Below, one piece after another: positions 17,575 through 26,980 of a stretch of DNA of 64,000 nucleotides. Position 1 is the first letter of the stretch; the number at the start of each line of letters is the position of its first letter. Made by a program: the position numbers and the translations under genes. This DNA comes from JANQPX01 sp965204405 (lineage in GTDB: Bacteria > Pseudomonadota > Alphaproteobacteria > Geminicoccales > Geminicoccaceae): positions 744,001 to 808,000 of the forward strand of contig CBDBEN010000004.1 of the NCBI GenBank assembly GCA_965204405.1. The letters are read 5' to 3'. Below the pieces are notes generated by a model. It saw only the letters and a program-made list of their open reading frames with translations, was not told where the DNA came from and made no database searches.

Positions 17575-20500
17575 TCATTCTGATACATAGCCATCAGCGA
17601 GATCGCGCTCCACGTCATCACGTGGACGCTCGGCCAAATCGCCATAGCCGGAGCCGCCACCGAGAACGACTTCGACGACACGATCGGTCCGTTCGAGCGA
17701 CACCAGTTCGCCGGTGCCGCAATCGCGATCGAGGCTGCCATCCAGATGGCGGACGACGCCGGATGCACCCTGACCCGCCTTGCCGCCGAACAATCCGTCG
17801 AGCTCGATATCGACGCCTTCCGGGTAGACCGAGAACAGCGTCTCCAGACCGTCATCGTAAAGCTTTTGCAGGCGGACACGTGTTCCCAGGCCCCCTCGAT
17901 GTCGGCCATCACCGCCCGAATCGGCGACATAGGCCTTTTCCAGGACCAGAACCGGCACGCGGGTTTCAAACAGCTCGACCGATGTGTTGGCGGCTGAGGT
18001 CGGCCAGAGTAAGGCCGATTTGCCGTCCTTTCGCGACGAAGCGCCCTGGCCGCCGCCCATGAAGAGATGGTCGGAATAGATCCCCCCTTGAGCGTCGCGG
18101 CCATAGATGTTGATCGCCACCGGAAGGCCGGTATGGGCTTGAACCTTTTCAGGCGCTGCTTCGGCCATGGCGCGAAATACGTTGGGCGCGAGATACCAGC
18201 CAATGCGCGTGCGTAGATTGACCGCCATAGGCTTTCGGCAATTCAAGGACGTGCCTTCCGGCACCTGCACATGGAACGGTCGAAAGCAGCCGGCATTGCT
18301 GCGGACGCGTGGCGTCAGCATACACTTCAAAGGGTAGGTCGAATGGGCGGCCGTGTAGTTCAGGGTGCAGTTCAAGCCGCCTTGGACAAGCTCGGCGGGC
18401 GCACCGCTGAAATCCAGGGTGATCTCATCATCCTCGATCGTGAGTGCCAGAGGAAAGCACAGGCGTTCGCCCTGCGGATTGCACCACACCTCCGATTGGT
18501 AGACGCCGTCAGGTAGCTTTCTGATGGCGGCCCGCATGGCCGTTTCGGCGCGCCCCTGGACGACGGAGGCGAGCGCGCGCAGGTCATGCATGCCATATTC
18601 GGCCATGAAGGAAAGAAGCCGCTCCGCGCCGAGATCGTTGGCGGCGATGAAGGCATGGATGTCGCCGAGCACCTGCTTCGAATTGCGCACATTCTCGGCG
18701 ATCAGGGCGAACAGATCGTCATTGACGACGCTGGCCTTCATCAGCTTCATCGGTGGGATCTGCAGGCCCTCGTCATAGATCTCCCTGGCGCGCAGCGAGT
18801 CCTTGGTGCCACCGATGTCGCTGACATGGCCGACCGTGCCGAGGAGCGCCACGAGAGTGCCTTCGTGAAAAACCGGCGTGACGATCGCGATATCGAACAG
18901 ATGCCCCGCGCAGAGCCAGGGGTCGTTGGTCACTAGAACGTCGCCGGGCTGGAGCGTTTCCGGAGGAAAATGGGCGAGCAGCGCCTTCACCACCTGTGGC
19001 AAGGCGATGTTGAACACCGGCATCGCGCGCGGTGAATGGGCCAGCGGTTCGCCGTGGGGATCGACCAGCTCGCAGGCGAAGTCCTGGGCTTCCGAAATGA
19101 TCAGGGAAAAGGCGGTTCGGCAGATGGTGAGCCACATCTCCTCGACGATGGCCTCCAACCGGCTCCACATGACCTCAAGCGCGATAGGGCTGGCATCGAT
19201 CAGCTTTGCAGCATCGGCAATCGGCATCGTGGGTGTCACCATGGCCGCGGCCTCAGCTGCGCTTTCGACCCGGATGCGAAGATTGCCGACGGAGTCGACA
19301 CTGATGCGGTCACCCGGCGAAATGATGGTGGTGGCTTCCTGTTCCTCAATGATGGCTGGACCTTCGATCTCAACGCCCTCGGCGAGGGCATAGCGGTCAT
19401 AGACGGCTGTGCTCACGGCGACGTTACCGAACCAGACGTCGCGCGGGCTTTTCAAGGCATCGGCAGCAGCACCTCCCGCTTTTACCTTACCAAGGACGAG
19501 ATCGGGCTTCTGCCCGGATGCGTGAACCCTGAACGAGATAATTTGGGTTACAGCGCCGCTGTAGAGCGATGTGTAGCGAGCCGTGTAGACCTCGGCGAAC
19601 CGCTCGCTGATGGTTTCAAGGCTCCGATCATCGATGATACCTTTGGGCCAGGGAACCTCGATCTCGTGCAGCTGACCGAACAGGCGCATATCGGCGGTGC
19701 GCTCGATATGGATGTGCTCTTCGGCGACACCTGACGTCATGAGTTGTTCGCGCGCGGCCTGTTCCAGATCCGCAAGCACCAGATTGACCAGGGTGGCATC
19801 GAAGCCGGGTTCGAGAACCATCGGCAAGGAGCGTACCTGTTCGAAGGAAAGGGGTGCCGTGAGAAAGCCGAGCGCCGAGGCGGCCCCTGAGGCAGGCGGC
19901 ACCATGACCTCGGTGACACCTAGGATGCGGGCAACTTCAGCGACATGGGCGGGCCCGGCTCCACCGAAACCGATCATCGCATGCGCCCTCGGGTCCCGGC
20001 CTTTCTCGATCAAGTGGACCCGCGCTGCCGCTGCCATCTGCTCGGTGACGATACGGTGGATGCCCAGCGCCGCTTCCGTAATCGAGAGGCCGAGCGGCTC
20101 CGCCACCTTACTCAGCGCCTGCTCGGCGGCCGCTTTGTCCAGCGTCATGCGTCCGCCCAGAAAAAAACCGGGATCGTAGAAACCGAGCACGAGATTGGCA
20201 TCCGTCACGGTCGGTTCACTGCCGCCTTTGCCGTAGCAGGCAGGCCCTGGATCGGCGCCGGCCGAAAGCGGCCCGACGCGAAGCAAACCGACCTCGTCGA
20301 TCCAAGCGATCGAACCACCGCCGGAGCCGATCTCGATCATGTCGATCACCGGCGCCTTGATCGGCAGACCGGAGCCGCGCTTAAACCGCTGGACGCGCGC
20401 TGCCTCCATCATCGGCACGATCTCGACCTTGCCATTCTCGATCAGGCAGGCCTTGGCGGTGGTGCCGCCCATGTCGAAGGAGATCACATCCGACTTGCCG

Positions 20501-21345
20501 GCGCGCTCCCCGAAAAAGGCCGTTGCGAGCCCGCCGCCGGCCGGGCCGGACTCGAGAAGGCGAATCGGATATTTCCGTGCAACGTCAGGTGCCAGGAGCC
20601 CGCCAGCGGAATGCATCAGCAGGAGCTCGCCTTGAAAACCCTGTTCGGCGAGCCCTTCTTCGAGTCGGCGGAGATAGCGATCCATCAAGGGTTGGACATA
20701 GGCGTTGGCGCAGGTGGTGACCGTGCGCTGATACTCCCAAAGCTCTGCCACGACCTCGGATGAGAGGGACACGGCGAGGTCGGGATACCATTCTTTGATT
20801 GCCCGGCCGGCCACCTGCTCGTGCGCGGGATTGCGGTAGCTGTGCAAAAAGCAGATAGCGATCGCGCTGAGCCCGTCCGCGACCAGTCGGTCCGCCAGCT
20901 CCTTCAGTCCATCAAGATCGAGAGGCTGCACGATCTCCCCATCTCGCGACATGCGCTCCGTTATCTCGAGCCGATGCCGCCTGGGCACGAGGGGCTCGGG
21001 AAAGTTGAGAAAGAGGTCGTATATGTCGTAACGCTGCTCGGTGCCCATCTCCAGTAGATCGCGAAATCCGGCCGTGGTGATCAGCCCGAGCCCGGTACCC
21101 CGGCGCTCGATGATCGCGTTGGTGACCAGCGTCGTGCCGTGCAGGATTTTTTTGACCTGCCGCAGTTCGATGCCGGCCGACTCGACGATCTCGGCCGCGC
21201 CACGCAGTGCGCCGGTCGACGGGTCGTCGGGCGTGGTCAGGCATTTGTGTAGCTTGATATCGCCATCAGCGTCGTTGACCAGAACGAAATCGGTGAAGGT
21301 GCCGCCGATGTCGATACCCAGACGATAGTCGCCGTCGCTTGCCAT
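17575..21345 (-). CDS. Fused ATP-dependent hydantoinase/oxoprolinase (HyuA-HyuB)
   Basis: This 1256-residue single chain joins HyuA (about 1-690) and HyuB (about 720 onward), as in 5-oxoprolinase. HyuA starts with the ATPase phosphate-1 motif GIDIGGTFTDF and has DMGGTTAKACLI. HyuB begins near SPIALEVMWSRLEAIVEEMW and contains LVTNDPWLCAGHLFD. Family members use ATP to open cyclic amides such as N-methylhydantoin or 5-oxoproline. I chose the ATG at 21345 behind GGGGAG; the open frame to 21486 overlaps the divergent gene and promoter. The enzyme is cytoplasmic. With the M20 carbamoylase-type enzyme it could take a ring compound to an amino acid. The exact ring is unknown. Confidence 0.88.
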   Translation of the reverse strand: MASDGDYRLGIDIGGTFTDFVLVNDADGDIKLHKCLTTPDDPSTGALRGAAEIVESAGIELRQVKKILHGTTLVTNAIIERRGTGLGLITTAGFRDLLEMGTEQRYDIYDLFLNFPEPLVPRRHRLEITERMSRDGEIVQPLDLDGLKELADRLVADGLSAIAICFLHSYRNPAHEQVAGRAIKEWYPDLAVSLSSEVVAELWEYQRTVTTCANAYVQPLMDRYLRRLEEGLAEQGFQGELLLMHSAGGLLAPDVARKYPIRLLESGPAGGGLATAFFGERAGKSDVISFDMGGTTAKACLIENGKVEIVPMMEAARVQRFKRGSGLPIKAPVIDMIEIGSGGGSIAWIDEVGLLRVGPLSAGADPGPACYGKGGSEPTVTDANLVLGFYDPGFFLGGRMTLDKAAAEQALSKVAEPLGLSITEAALGIHRIVTEQMAAAARVHLIEKGRDPRAHAMIGFGGAGPAHVAEVARILGVTEVMVPPASGAASALGFLTAPLSFEQVRSLPMVLEPGFDATLVNLVLADLEQAAREQLMTSGVAEEHIHIERTADMRLFGQLHEIEVPWPKGIIDDRSLETISERFAEVYTARYTSLYSGAVTQIISFRVHASGQKPDLVLGKVKAGGAAADALKSPRDVWFGNVAVSTAVYDRYALAEGVEIEGPAIIEEQEATTIISPGDRISVDSVGNLRIRVESAAEAAAMVTPTMPIADAAKLIDASPIALEVMWSRLEAIVEEMWLTICRTAFSLIISEAQDFACELVDPHGEPLAHSPRAMPVFNIALPQVVKALLAHFPPETLQPGDVLVTNDPWLCAGHLFDIAIVTPVFHEGTLVALLGTVGHVSDIGGTKDSLRAREIYDEGLQIPPMKLMKASVVNDDLFALIAENVRNSKQVLGDIHAFIAANDLGAERLLSFMAEYGMHDLRALASVVQGRAETAMRAAIRKLPDGVYQSEVWCNPQGERLCFPLALTIEDDEITLDFSGAPAELVQGGLNCTLNYTAAHSTYPLKCMLTPRVRSNAGCFRPFHVQVPEGTSLNCRKPMAVNLRTRIGWYLAPNVFRAMAEAAPEKVQAHTGLPVAINIYGRDAQGGIYSDHLFMGGGQGASSRKDGKSALLWPTSAANTSVELFETRVPVLVLEKAYVADSGGDGRHRGGLGTRVRLQKLYDDGLETLFSVYPEGVDIELDGLFGGKAGQGASGVVRHLDGSLDRDCGTGELVSLERTDRVVEVVLGGGSGYGDLAERPRDDVERDLADGYVSE

Positions 21346-21474
21346 GCCGCTTGTCTCCCCTGCACCAGCGTCCCTTGTCGCGGGCGCTTTTTCTTTCACA
21401 TGATATGGTAGGGTGTTGAAACACAAAGGCGAGAAGACTTGTCGAACAGACAAGCAAAATTGGGAGGCATTGAG
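21346..21474. promoter_or_regulatory. Divergent promoter region with palindromic operator candidate
   Basis: This 129-bp region lies between the HyuAB fusion and the Pot-type importer. It contains CTTGTC (21438-21443) and GACAAG (21449-21454), a perfect 6+6 inverted repeat with a 5-base centre. This resembles GntR-type operators and lies just upstream of the GGGAGG ribosome-binding site at 21475. A regulator acting here could control both divergent genes. No regulator gene is in the island. Confidence 0.5.
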
Positions 21475-22524
21475 ATGACTGGACATCTGTCGAGACGTGC
21501 CGCCGTAGCGGCGGCCGCGATTGGCATTCTGACTACAAGCTTCACTTGGTCAACGGCAGCCGTCGCCGACGGCTCGCTGGTGGTGAATTCCTACGGCGGC
21601 AGCTTCGAGGAGTTCATGCGGGGTGAGATCGTCCCGCCCTTCGCCGAGCAGAGCGGCGCCGAGATCACCTTGGACGTCAATCTCGGCAAAGGCTGGCTCA
21701 CCAATTTGCGCGCGGCCGGTGTCGAGAATGCGCCCTATGACGTGTTGATGACCAACGAAACCTGGGCAAGCATCGAGCGAGAGGAAGGTTTCTTCGAACA
21801 AATCGACGCGTCCAAGCTTTCCAATATCGACGATCTCTGGCCAATCGCCCGCCTCCCGGACGACAATGGCGTGATCGGCACGCTGTCGCCGATCGGCATC
21901 GCCTATCGCACCGATCTCGTCGAAAACCCACCCACGGCCTGGGCGGATCTCTGGGAGAACCCGGAGTTCAGGGGCAAGACAGGGCTCTACACCATCACCA
22001 ATTCCGCTGGTTACATGACGCTTTTGATGACCGCCAAGATCTTCTTCGGTTCGGAATACGAAACTGAGAAGGCGCTGGAGAAGATCGAAGAGTTGAAGCC
22101 GTTCCAGCAGATCGACTTCTCCGGCACGATGGAGACGGTCCTGACCCGGGGGGAGGTGATTGTCGGCCCCCTCGATTTCGCTGCTGCCGCCCGCCTCAAG
22201 GTCAAGGGCGTGCCTGTCGAGATCGTGGCGCCGGAGGAAGGCATGTTCATGTTCGAACAAGTCTTCAACGTGCTAAAGGCGAGCGACAACAAAGACCTCG
22301 GCCATCAGTGGATCGACTACATCCTCAGCCCCGAGACCCAGGAGAAGTGGGTCCGACAATATTACTGGTCGCCGGTCAACAAAAACGTCGAGGTGCCGGA
22401 TGATCTGAAGGATCTCGTGCCGATCCACGGTGAGAAGATGGACCAGATCGTGCTCTGGGACTGGAAGGCCGCCAATGCGGCGCGCGATCAGGTGATCGAG
22501 GCCTGGAACAAGGCGATGCGCTGA
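21475..22524 (+). CDS. Polyamine-type ABC transporter substrate-binding protein (PotD-like)
   Basis: The 349-residue periplasmic binding protein starts at the ATG at 21475 behind GGGAGG. Its signal sequence has SRRAAVAAAAIG, and the mature protein opens with LVVNSYGGSFEE. It has the PotD/PotF domain pattern (DVLMTNETW, WADLWENPEFRGKTG, a late WSPVNKNV segment). It feeds the following PotA-, PotB- and PotC-like proteins. PotD-type proteins bind polyamines and other small amines or organic acids, and conserved polyamine-binding residues could not be confirmed by eye. Neighbours suggest a nitrogenous cyclic substrate or its breakdown product. Confidence 0.85.
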   Translation: MTGHLSRRAAVAAAAIGILTTSFTWSTAAVADGSLVVNSYGGSFEEFMRGEIVPPFAEQSGAEITLDVNLGKGWLTNLRAAGVENAPYDVLMTNETWASIEREEGFFEQIDASKLSNIDDLWPIARLPDDNGVIGTLSPIGIAYRTDLVENPPTAWADLWENPEFRGKTGLYTITNSAGYMTLLMTAKIFFGSEYETEKALEKIEELKPFQQIDFSGTMETVLTRGEVIVGPLDFAAAARLKVKGVPVEIVAPEEGMFMFEQVFNVLKASDNKDLGHQWIDYILSPETQEKWVRQYYWSPVNKNVEVPDDLKDLVPIHGEKMDQIVLWDWKAANAARDQVIEAWNKAMR

Positions 22525-22596
22525 CGTCGTGGCGTCGACCGGCACGCGGTCTTCGGGCTTCGAGGCAGGTATGATTGATAGCGGGTTACCCGGTTC

Positions 22597-23664
22597 ATGA
22601 CCCGCCTCGCCATCGAAGGGCTGACGAAAACTTTTGGTGACGTGGTCGCCGTCGAAACGCTTGATCTCGCGATCAACAACCACGAGTTCATCTCGCTCCT
22701 CGGGCCGAGCGGCTGCGGCAAGACCACGACGCTTCGCTGCATCGCCGGCTTCGAGCAGCCGAGTGCTGGACGCATCACCTTCGACGATAACGACATCGTC
22801 GATCGCCTACCGGAAGACCGCAATATCGGCATGGTCTTTCAGAACTATGCGCTGTTTCCGCATATGACCGTACGGGAAAACCTTGCCTTCGGCCTGGAGA
22901 TGCGAAAGATCCAGACTGCCGACCGCAAGGCACGCATCGATCGCGTGCTGGAGATCGTGCAACTCGGCGGTCTCGGCGATCGTTACCCGCGCCAGCTCTC
23001 CGGAGGTCAGCAACAGCGGGTGGCGCTGGCGCGCGCGATCGTCATCGAGCCTGCGATCCTTCTCCTCGACGAACCACTCGCCAATCTCGACGCAAAGCTC
23101 AGGGAGGAGATGCGCTTTTTCATTCGGTCCCTGCAGCAGGAAGTGGGCATCACCACGGTCTACGTCACCCATGATCAAGGCGAGGCCATGGTGATGTCGG
23201 ACAGGATCGTGGTGATGTTCGACGGCGCCGTGCATCAGATCGGCACGGCCGTCGACATCTATGATCGGCCGGCAACACGCGCGGTCGCGAGTTTCATCGG
23301 TCAATCCAACTTCATCGCCGCCGAGGTCCGCGGCCAGGATCGCGATGGCCTTTACCGGCTTGACACCAGCCTTGGCCCGCTGAGCTCGCGCTTTTCCGGC
23401 GACCTGGAGCCGGGCCAGAAAGTCGAAATGCTGCTCAGGCCGGAAGCGATCGAGCTGGCGAGCGATGGTGCTGCCGACGATGCCAACCTGATCAGCGCCG
23501 AACTGCAGGAGCGCTACTTCCTCGGCAATACGCTTGCCTGTCGCTTGAAGCTCGCGGACGGATCGGTGCTGGCAGCACAGGCTCCTCCGTGGCTCGCGCT
23601 CGACGTCGGGCAATCCATCGGCTGTCGCTTTGCACCGGAGCGCACATGGCTGATCCCTCGGTGA
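22597..23664 (+). CDS. Polyamine-type ABC transporter ATPase (PotA-like)
   Basis: The 355-residue ATPase has Walker A GPSGCGKTT, Q-loop FQNYALFPHM, signature LSGGQQQRVALARAI and Walker B LLLDEPLANLD. A C-terminal TOBE-like region (about 280-355) is present. It energises the importer made with the flanking PotD-, PotB- and PotC-like proteins. The motifs are complete, so it should be active. It overlaps the permease start by 19 bases. Confidence 0.9.
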   Translation: MTRLAIEGLTKTFGDVVAVETLDLAINNHEFISLLGPSGCGKTTTLRCIAGFEQPSAGRITFDDNDIVDRLPEDRNIGMVFQNYALFPHMTVRENLAFGLEMRKIQTADRKARIDRVLEIVQLGGLGDRYPRQLSGGQQQRVALARAIVIEPAILLLDEPLANLDAKLREEMRFFIRSLQQEVGITTVYVTHDQGEAMVMSDRIVVMFDGAVHQIGTAVDIYDRPATRAVASFIGQSNFIAAEVRGQDRDGLYRLDTSLGPLSSRFSGDLEPGQKVEMLLRPEAIELASDGAADDANLISAELQERYFLGNTLACRLKLADGSVLAAQAPPWLALDVGQSIGCRFAPERTWLIPR

Positions 23665-24557
23665 GCGCGCAGCTGACCCGGCCGGTCGCGGATCCACGCA
23701 AGCCGCGCGGAACGCTGCTTCTGATCATACCGACGCTTGGCATGCTGATTGCCTTTCTGCTCTTTCCCTATCTCAACATGATCGTGATGAGCTTTCGCAC
23801 ACCATCCACCAGCGATGTTTTCGCGCCCGGTTATACGATCGCGAATTATCTGGAGATCCTGCTCGACGAGGATTTTTACTACCTGGAGATTTTGCTGAAC
23901 ACGCTGCTTCTGGGCGCGGTCACGACCGCAATCTGCCTGCTGCTCGGCTTTCCCGTCGCCTATCATCTGGCGCGCAGCCGTTCGCGCTTCACCACCTTAC
24001 TCTACGCGTTCGTTCTCTCCCCGCTTCTGGTTGGCGTCGTCGTCCGCTGCTACGGATGGATTATTCTGCTCGCCAACAATGAAGGGCTGATCAACACGAC
24101 CCTGCGCAGTCTAGGCCTGGTCGAGACTTATCTGCCGCTGATGTACAACATGGTCGGCGTCTCGATCGGCCTCGTGCACATCTTTCTTCCCTTCATGATC
24201 CTGCCGCTTACCGGCGCCATCCAGTCGATCGATCCTGCCCTTGAGGAAGCCGCCCGTTCGCTCGGCGCTTCGCGGCTGAAGAGCATCTTCCGCGTGGTGT
24301 TGCCGCTCAGCCTGCCGGGCATTCAGGCCGGCACGATTCTGGTCTTCGTACTGACCATCAGTTCCTACGTCATCCCGATCCTGCTCGGCGGCTTCAATGT
24401 CGTCATCATGCCGACGCTGGTGGTTCAGCAGCTCCTCGACGCCATGCTCTGGCCGTTCGGCGCAGCGCTCGCCTTCGTCCTGGCGATCGCCGGCACACTC
24501 GTCGTCTGGGTTTATCTGGTGCTTACCAACCGCCTGATGCGCGGGGTCGCGCGATGA
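23646..24557 (+). CDS. Polyamine-type ABC transporter permease (PotB-like)
   Basis: This is a 303-residue inner-membrane permease with about six helices and the EAA loop EEAARSLGASRLKSIFRVVLP. The start is the ATG at 23646 inside the end of the ATPase gene; the frame opens at 23589 but the added codons duplicate ATPase coding sequence. The first helix is LLLIIPTLGMLIAFLLFPYL. It overlaps the next permease gene by four bases (ATGA). Confidence 0.88.
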   Translation: MADPSVSAQLTRPVADPRKPRGTLLLIIPTLGMLIAFLLFPYLNMIVMSFRTPSTSDVFAPGYTIANYLEILLDEDFYYLEILLNTLLLGAVTTAICLLLGFPVAYHLARSRSRFTTLLYAFVLSPLLVGVVVRCYGWIILLANNEGLINTTLRSLGLVETYLPLMYNMVGVSIGLVHIFLPFMILPLTGAIQSIDPALEEAARSLGASRLKSIFRVVLPLSLPGIQAGTILVFVLTISSYVIPILLGGFNVVIMPTLVVQQLLDAMLWPFGAALAFVLAIAGTLVVWVYLVLTNRLMRGVAR

Positions 24558-25396
24558 TCCGCCTCTCACCGGGCGTCGGCCGCTTTTTATTCCTCGGCGT
24601 GGTCACGCTGGTCTACGCCTTCCTCCTGATCCCCCTGGTGATCGTGGTGATCGCCTCGTTCAATTCGGGCGAATACCTCACCTTTCCACCCGAAGGGTTT
24701 TCGCTTCGCTGGTACGCCAAGTTCTTCAACAGCCAGAGCTTCATGAACTCACTCTGGTTCTCCTTGAAGCTCGCCCTGATCTGCACGCTGGTCTCGACGC
24801 TGCTCGGCACTATGGTTGCCCTTTACACCGTTCGCTTTGCCACCCGTTGGCGCGAACAGTTTCGTCTCTTCATCCTGATGCCACTCCTGCTTCCAGAGAT
24901 CCTGACGGCGATCGCGCTTCTTTTCTTCTACTACAATGCCGAAGACGTCATGGCGTTGATCGGTTTCGAGGGATTTCGCGGCGCATTTCGAAATGCCTTT
25001 GTCGGCCTCCTGATCGGCCATGTGCTGGTGACTCTGCCATTCGTCTTCCTCTCGATCTCCGCCTCGCTTTACAATTTCGACCGTTCGCTTGAAGAGGCCG
25101 CACGCTCGCTCGGCGCCGATCGCTACACCACCTTTCGGCGAATCACCCTTCCGATCATTAAGCCCGGCATCATCTCCGGCGCGCTTTTCTGCTTCATCAT
25201 CTCCTTCGACCTTTTCAACATCTCGCTGCTCCTGAAGGGCATCGGCATCGCGACCCTGCCGATCCAGCTCTTCGACTATGTCCGCTGGGACTTCGACCCG
25301 ACCGCGGCGGCGGTTTCCACCGTGTCGATCATCGTCACCGTGATCGCCCTCGTCGTCGCCCAGCGACTGATCGGCTTACGTTCTCTGCGCTTCTAG
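24554..25396 (+). CDS. Polyamine-type ABC transporter permease (PotC-like)
   Basis: This 280-residue permease, the partner of the PotB-like protein, has an N-terminal helix FLFLGVVTLVYAFLLIPLV, then FPPEGFSLRWYAKFF typical of PotC. The EAA loop EEAARSLGADRYTTFRRITL and six predicted helices are present. It is the last gene of the importer operon and completes a PotDABC-type set. Confidence 0.88.
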   Translation: MIRLSPGVGRFLFLGVVTLVYAFLLIPLVIVVIASFNSGEYLTFPPEGFSLRWYAKFFNSQSFMNSLWFSLKLALICTLVSTLLGTMVALYTVRFATRWREQFRLFILMPLLLPEILTAIALLFFYYNAEDVMALIGFEGFRGAFRNAFVGLLIGHVLVTLPFVFLSISASLYNFDRSLEEAARSLGADRYTTFRRITLPIIKPGIISGALFCFIISFDLFNISLLLKGIGIATLPIQLFDYVRWDFDPTAAAVSTVSIIVTVIALVVAQRLIGLRSLRF

Positions 25397-25463
25397 TGAT
25401 GCATAGGAGCCATCGCGAATGACTGTCTGACTTCGGTCAGCAGCGAGCATGGAAAGCGGCTCG

Positions 25464-26450
25464 ATGAAAGCAATCTCCATCGAACGGATTGGCGGACCCG
25501 AGGTCTTGAAGGCTGTCGCACGCCCAAATCCGAAACCTGCATCCAACGATCTGTTGGTTCGCGTTCGCGCAGTTGGCGTCAATCGTGCCGACTGTCTGCA
25601 AAGGGCCGGAACCTATCCGACGCCGCCCGGCACGCGCTGGAGCGACATTCCGGGACTGGAGCTAGCTGGCGAGGTCATCGAGACCGGCAGGGATGTCGAA
25701 GGCTTTGACGTCGGCGACGGCGTGTTCGGTCTGGTCGCCGAGAGTGCCTATGCCGAACTGGCCTTGCTGGATCATCGGCTCGCTATGCGCATACCTTCCG
25801 CGATCGACTTTGTGGCCGCAGCCGGAATAGCTGAGGTGTTCGCCACCGCCAACGAGACGGTGTTTGAATTGGGCGGCCTCGCCCCGGGGGAAACGGTGCT
25901 GGTTCATGCCGGTGCAAGTGGTGTTGGCACCGCAGCCATCCAGATGGCAAAATCGATGGGCTGCACCGTCTTTGCCACGATCGGTTCGCAGCTGAAGGCC
26001 GAGCGCATCCTCGATCTTGGTGCCGACCTGGCCATTCCTTACAAGACCCGGGACTTCGTCGAAGAAACCCTGCGCGCATCAGGCGGCCAAGGCGTCGACC
26101 TCGTCGAAGACTTCATCGGCGCAGACTATCTAACGAAAAATCTCGCTGTCTTGAAACCTCTCGGTCGGCTCGTCCTGGTGGGGCTCATGGGCAAGCCAAC
26201 CTGCCGCTTCGATCCAGCAATCATGCTCCGCAAACGCCTGACGATCCATGGTTTCACGTTGCGTACGCAGTCATTCCCGGAGAAGCAGGCGATCGTCAAG
26301 CGCTTGGCTGAACGCTGGTTGCCACTGATCACGTCCGGCAGTATCGGCCCCATCATTCACACCACATTGCCGTTGGAACAAGCCAGCGACGCTCATGCAT
26401 TGCTGGAATCAAACACCATCGTCGGCAAAGTGATCCTCAAGGTCGATTGA
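25464..26450 (+). CDS. Medium-chain NADPH:quinone oxidoreductase-like protein
   Basis: The 328-residue product is a zinc-free MDR-family oxidoreductase: N-terminal MKAISIERIGGPEVL, then GVNRADCLQRAGTYPTPPG (quinone-oxidoreductase signature), and the cofactor-binding segment VLVHAGASGVGTAAIQMAKS. It would reduce quinones or conjugated carbonyls with NADPH. I start it at the ATG at 25464, where homologues start; an ATG at 25449 is possible. It follows the importer by 67 bp in the same direction and may be its last operon member. A role in the island's pathway, rather than general detoxification, is only positional inference. Confidence 0.85.
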   Translation: MKAISIERIGGPEVLKAVARPNPKPASNDLLVRVRAVGVNRADCLQRAGTYPTPPGTRWSDIPGLELAGEVIETGRDVEGFDVGDGVFGLVAESAYAELALLDHRLAMRIPSAIDFVAAAGIAEVFATANETVFELGGLAPGETVLVHAGASGVGTAAIQMAKSMGCTVFATIGSQLKAERILDLGADLAIPYKTRDFVEETLRASGGQGVDLVEDFIGADYLTKNLAVLKPLGRLVLVGLMGKPTCRFDPAIMLRKRLTIHGFTLRTQSFPEKQAIVKRLAERWLPLITSGSIGPIIHTTLPLEQASDAHALLESNTIVGKVILKVD

Positions 26451-26529
26451 GCGAGTTCACGCAATGCAAAAAGGATGCCTGTGGTCCTGCCCTCAGCTCG
26501 CTAGTAGATGATATCACTGTGCGAACCAC

Positions 26530-26604
26530 ACCCTGCCCGACAAGAACATCAACCTGACGAAGCTTCTGAACAATCTCTTCCGGCTTGTGACGCTTGTTTG
26601 CCAT
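26530..26604 (-). pseudogene. IS3-family orfA remnant (N-terminal 25 codons)
   Basis: The minus strand starts with ATG at 26604 and reads MANKRHKPEEIVQKLRQVDV then LVGQG, the usual opening of IS3-family OrfA. After codon 25 the sequence no longer matches and the frame stops at 26437. OrfB is missing. TGAACTGGTCCACC on the minus strand (around 26636-26649), just upstream of this start, resembles an IS3 terminal repeat, so one end of the element is preserved. Confidence 0.7.
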
Positions 26605-26692
26605 CCTCTGTCCTCCGTTTCCGATACATAACGGTGGACCAGTTCATATGGGGAGGCTCAATCAATTCTTTGCTTGTTGATCCTTGCGAGAC

Positions 26693-26736
26693 GTTCATCC
26701 TTGAGCCGCGATTGACCGCGCGGCTCAAGGATGAAC
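26693..26736. repeat. Perfect 18-bp inverted repeat
   Basis: The left arm GTTCATCCTTGAGCCGCG (26693-26710) and its exact reverse complement at 26719-26736 are separated by 8 bases. No T-run follows, so it is not a classic intrinsic terminator. It lies between the IS3 remnant and the tRNA fragment and may be a palindromic repeat unit or the end of a lost element. Confidence 0.7.
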
Positions 26737-26927
26737 CGGAATGCCAAGACGTCATCGGAGCATGCCAAAAAAACCGCTTTCAAGCAGCAATGGGAAAGGT
26801 TTGATAGGTGGAGATCGCCTATGATCTCAGGAGATAACGTGAACTGAGGTTGTTGCCCCTGTGTTGTCCAAAGAGCGATTCTTGGGCGACACTCTCTTCG
26901 AAAAATCACCTAACCCATTGAAAAAGT

Positions 26928-26980
26928 TGGTACGCGCGCCCGGACTCGAACCGGGAACCCGCTGATTAAAAGGCAGCGTG
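26928..26980 (-). other. 3' fragment of tRNA-Lys(TTT), left attachment site of the phage-like element
   Basis: On the minus strand the anticodon loop CTTTTAA, the 3' anticodon strand, a perfect T-arm (CCCGG-TTCGAGT-CCGGG), a 7-base acceptor strand and CCA are present. The D-arm and 5' acceptor strand are absent and the 5' anticodon strand has a mismatch next to the loop. This is what an integrase leaves when it recombines inside a tRNA gene. The integrase gene starts 170 bp away. The fragment's orientation places the element to its right. Confidence 0.7.
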
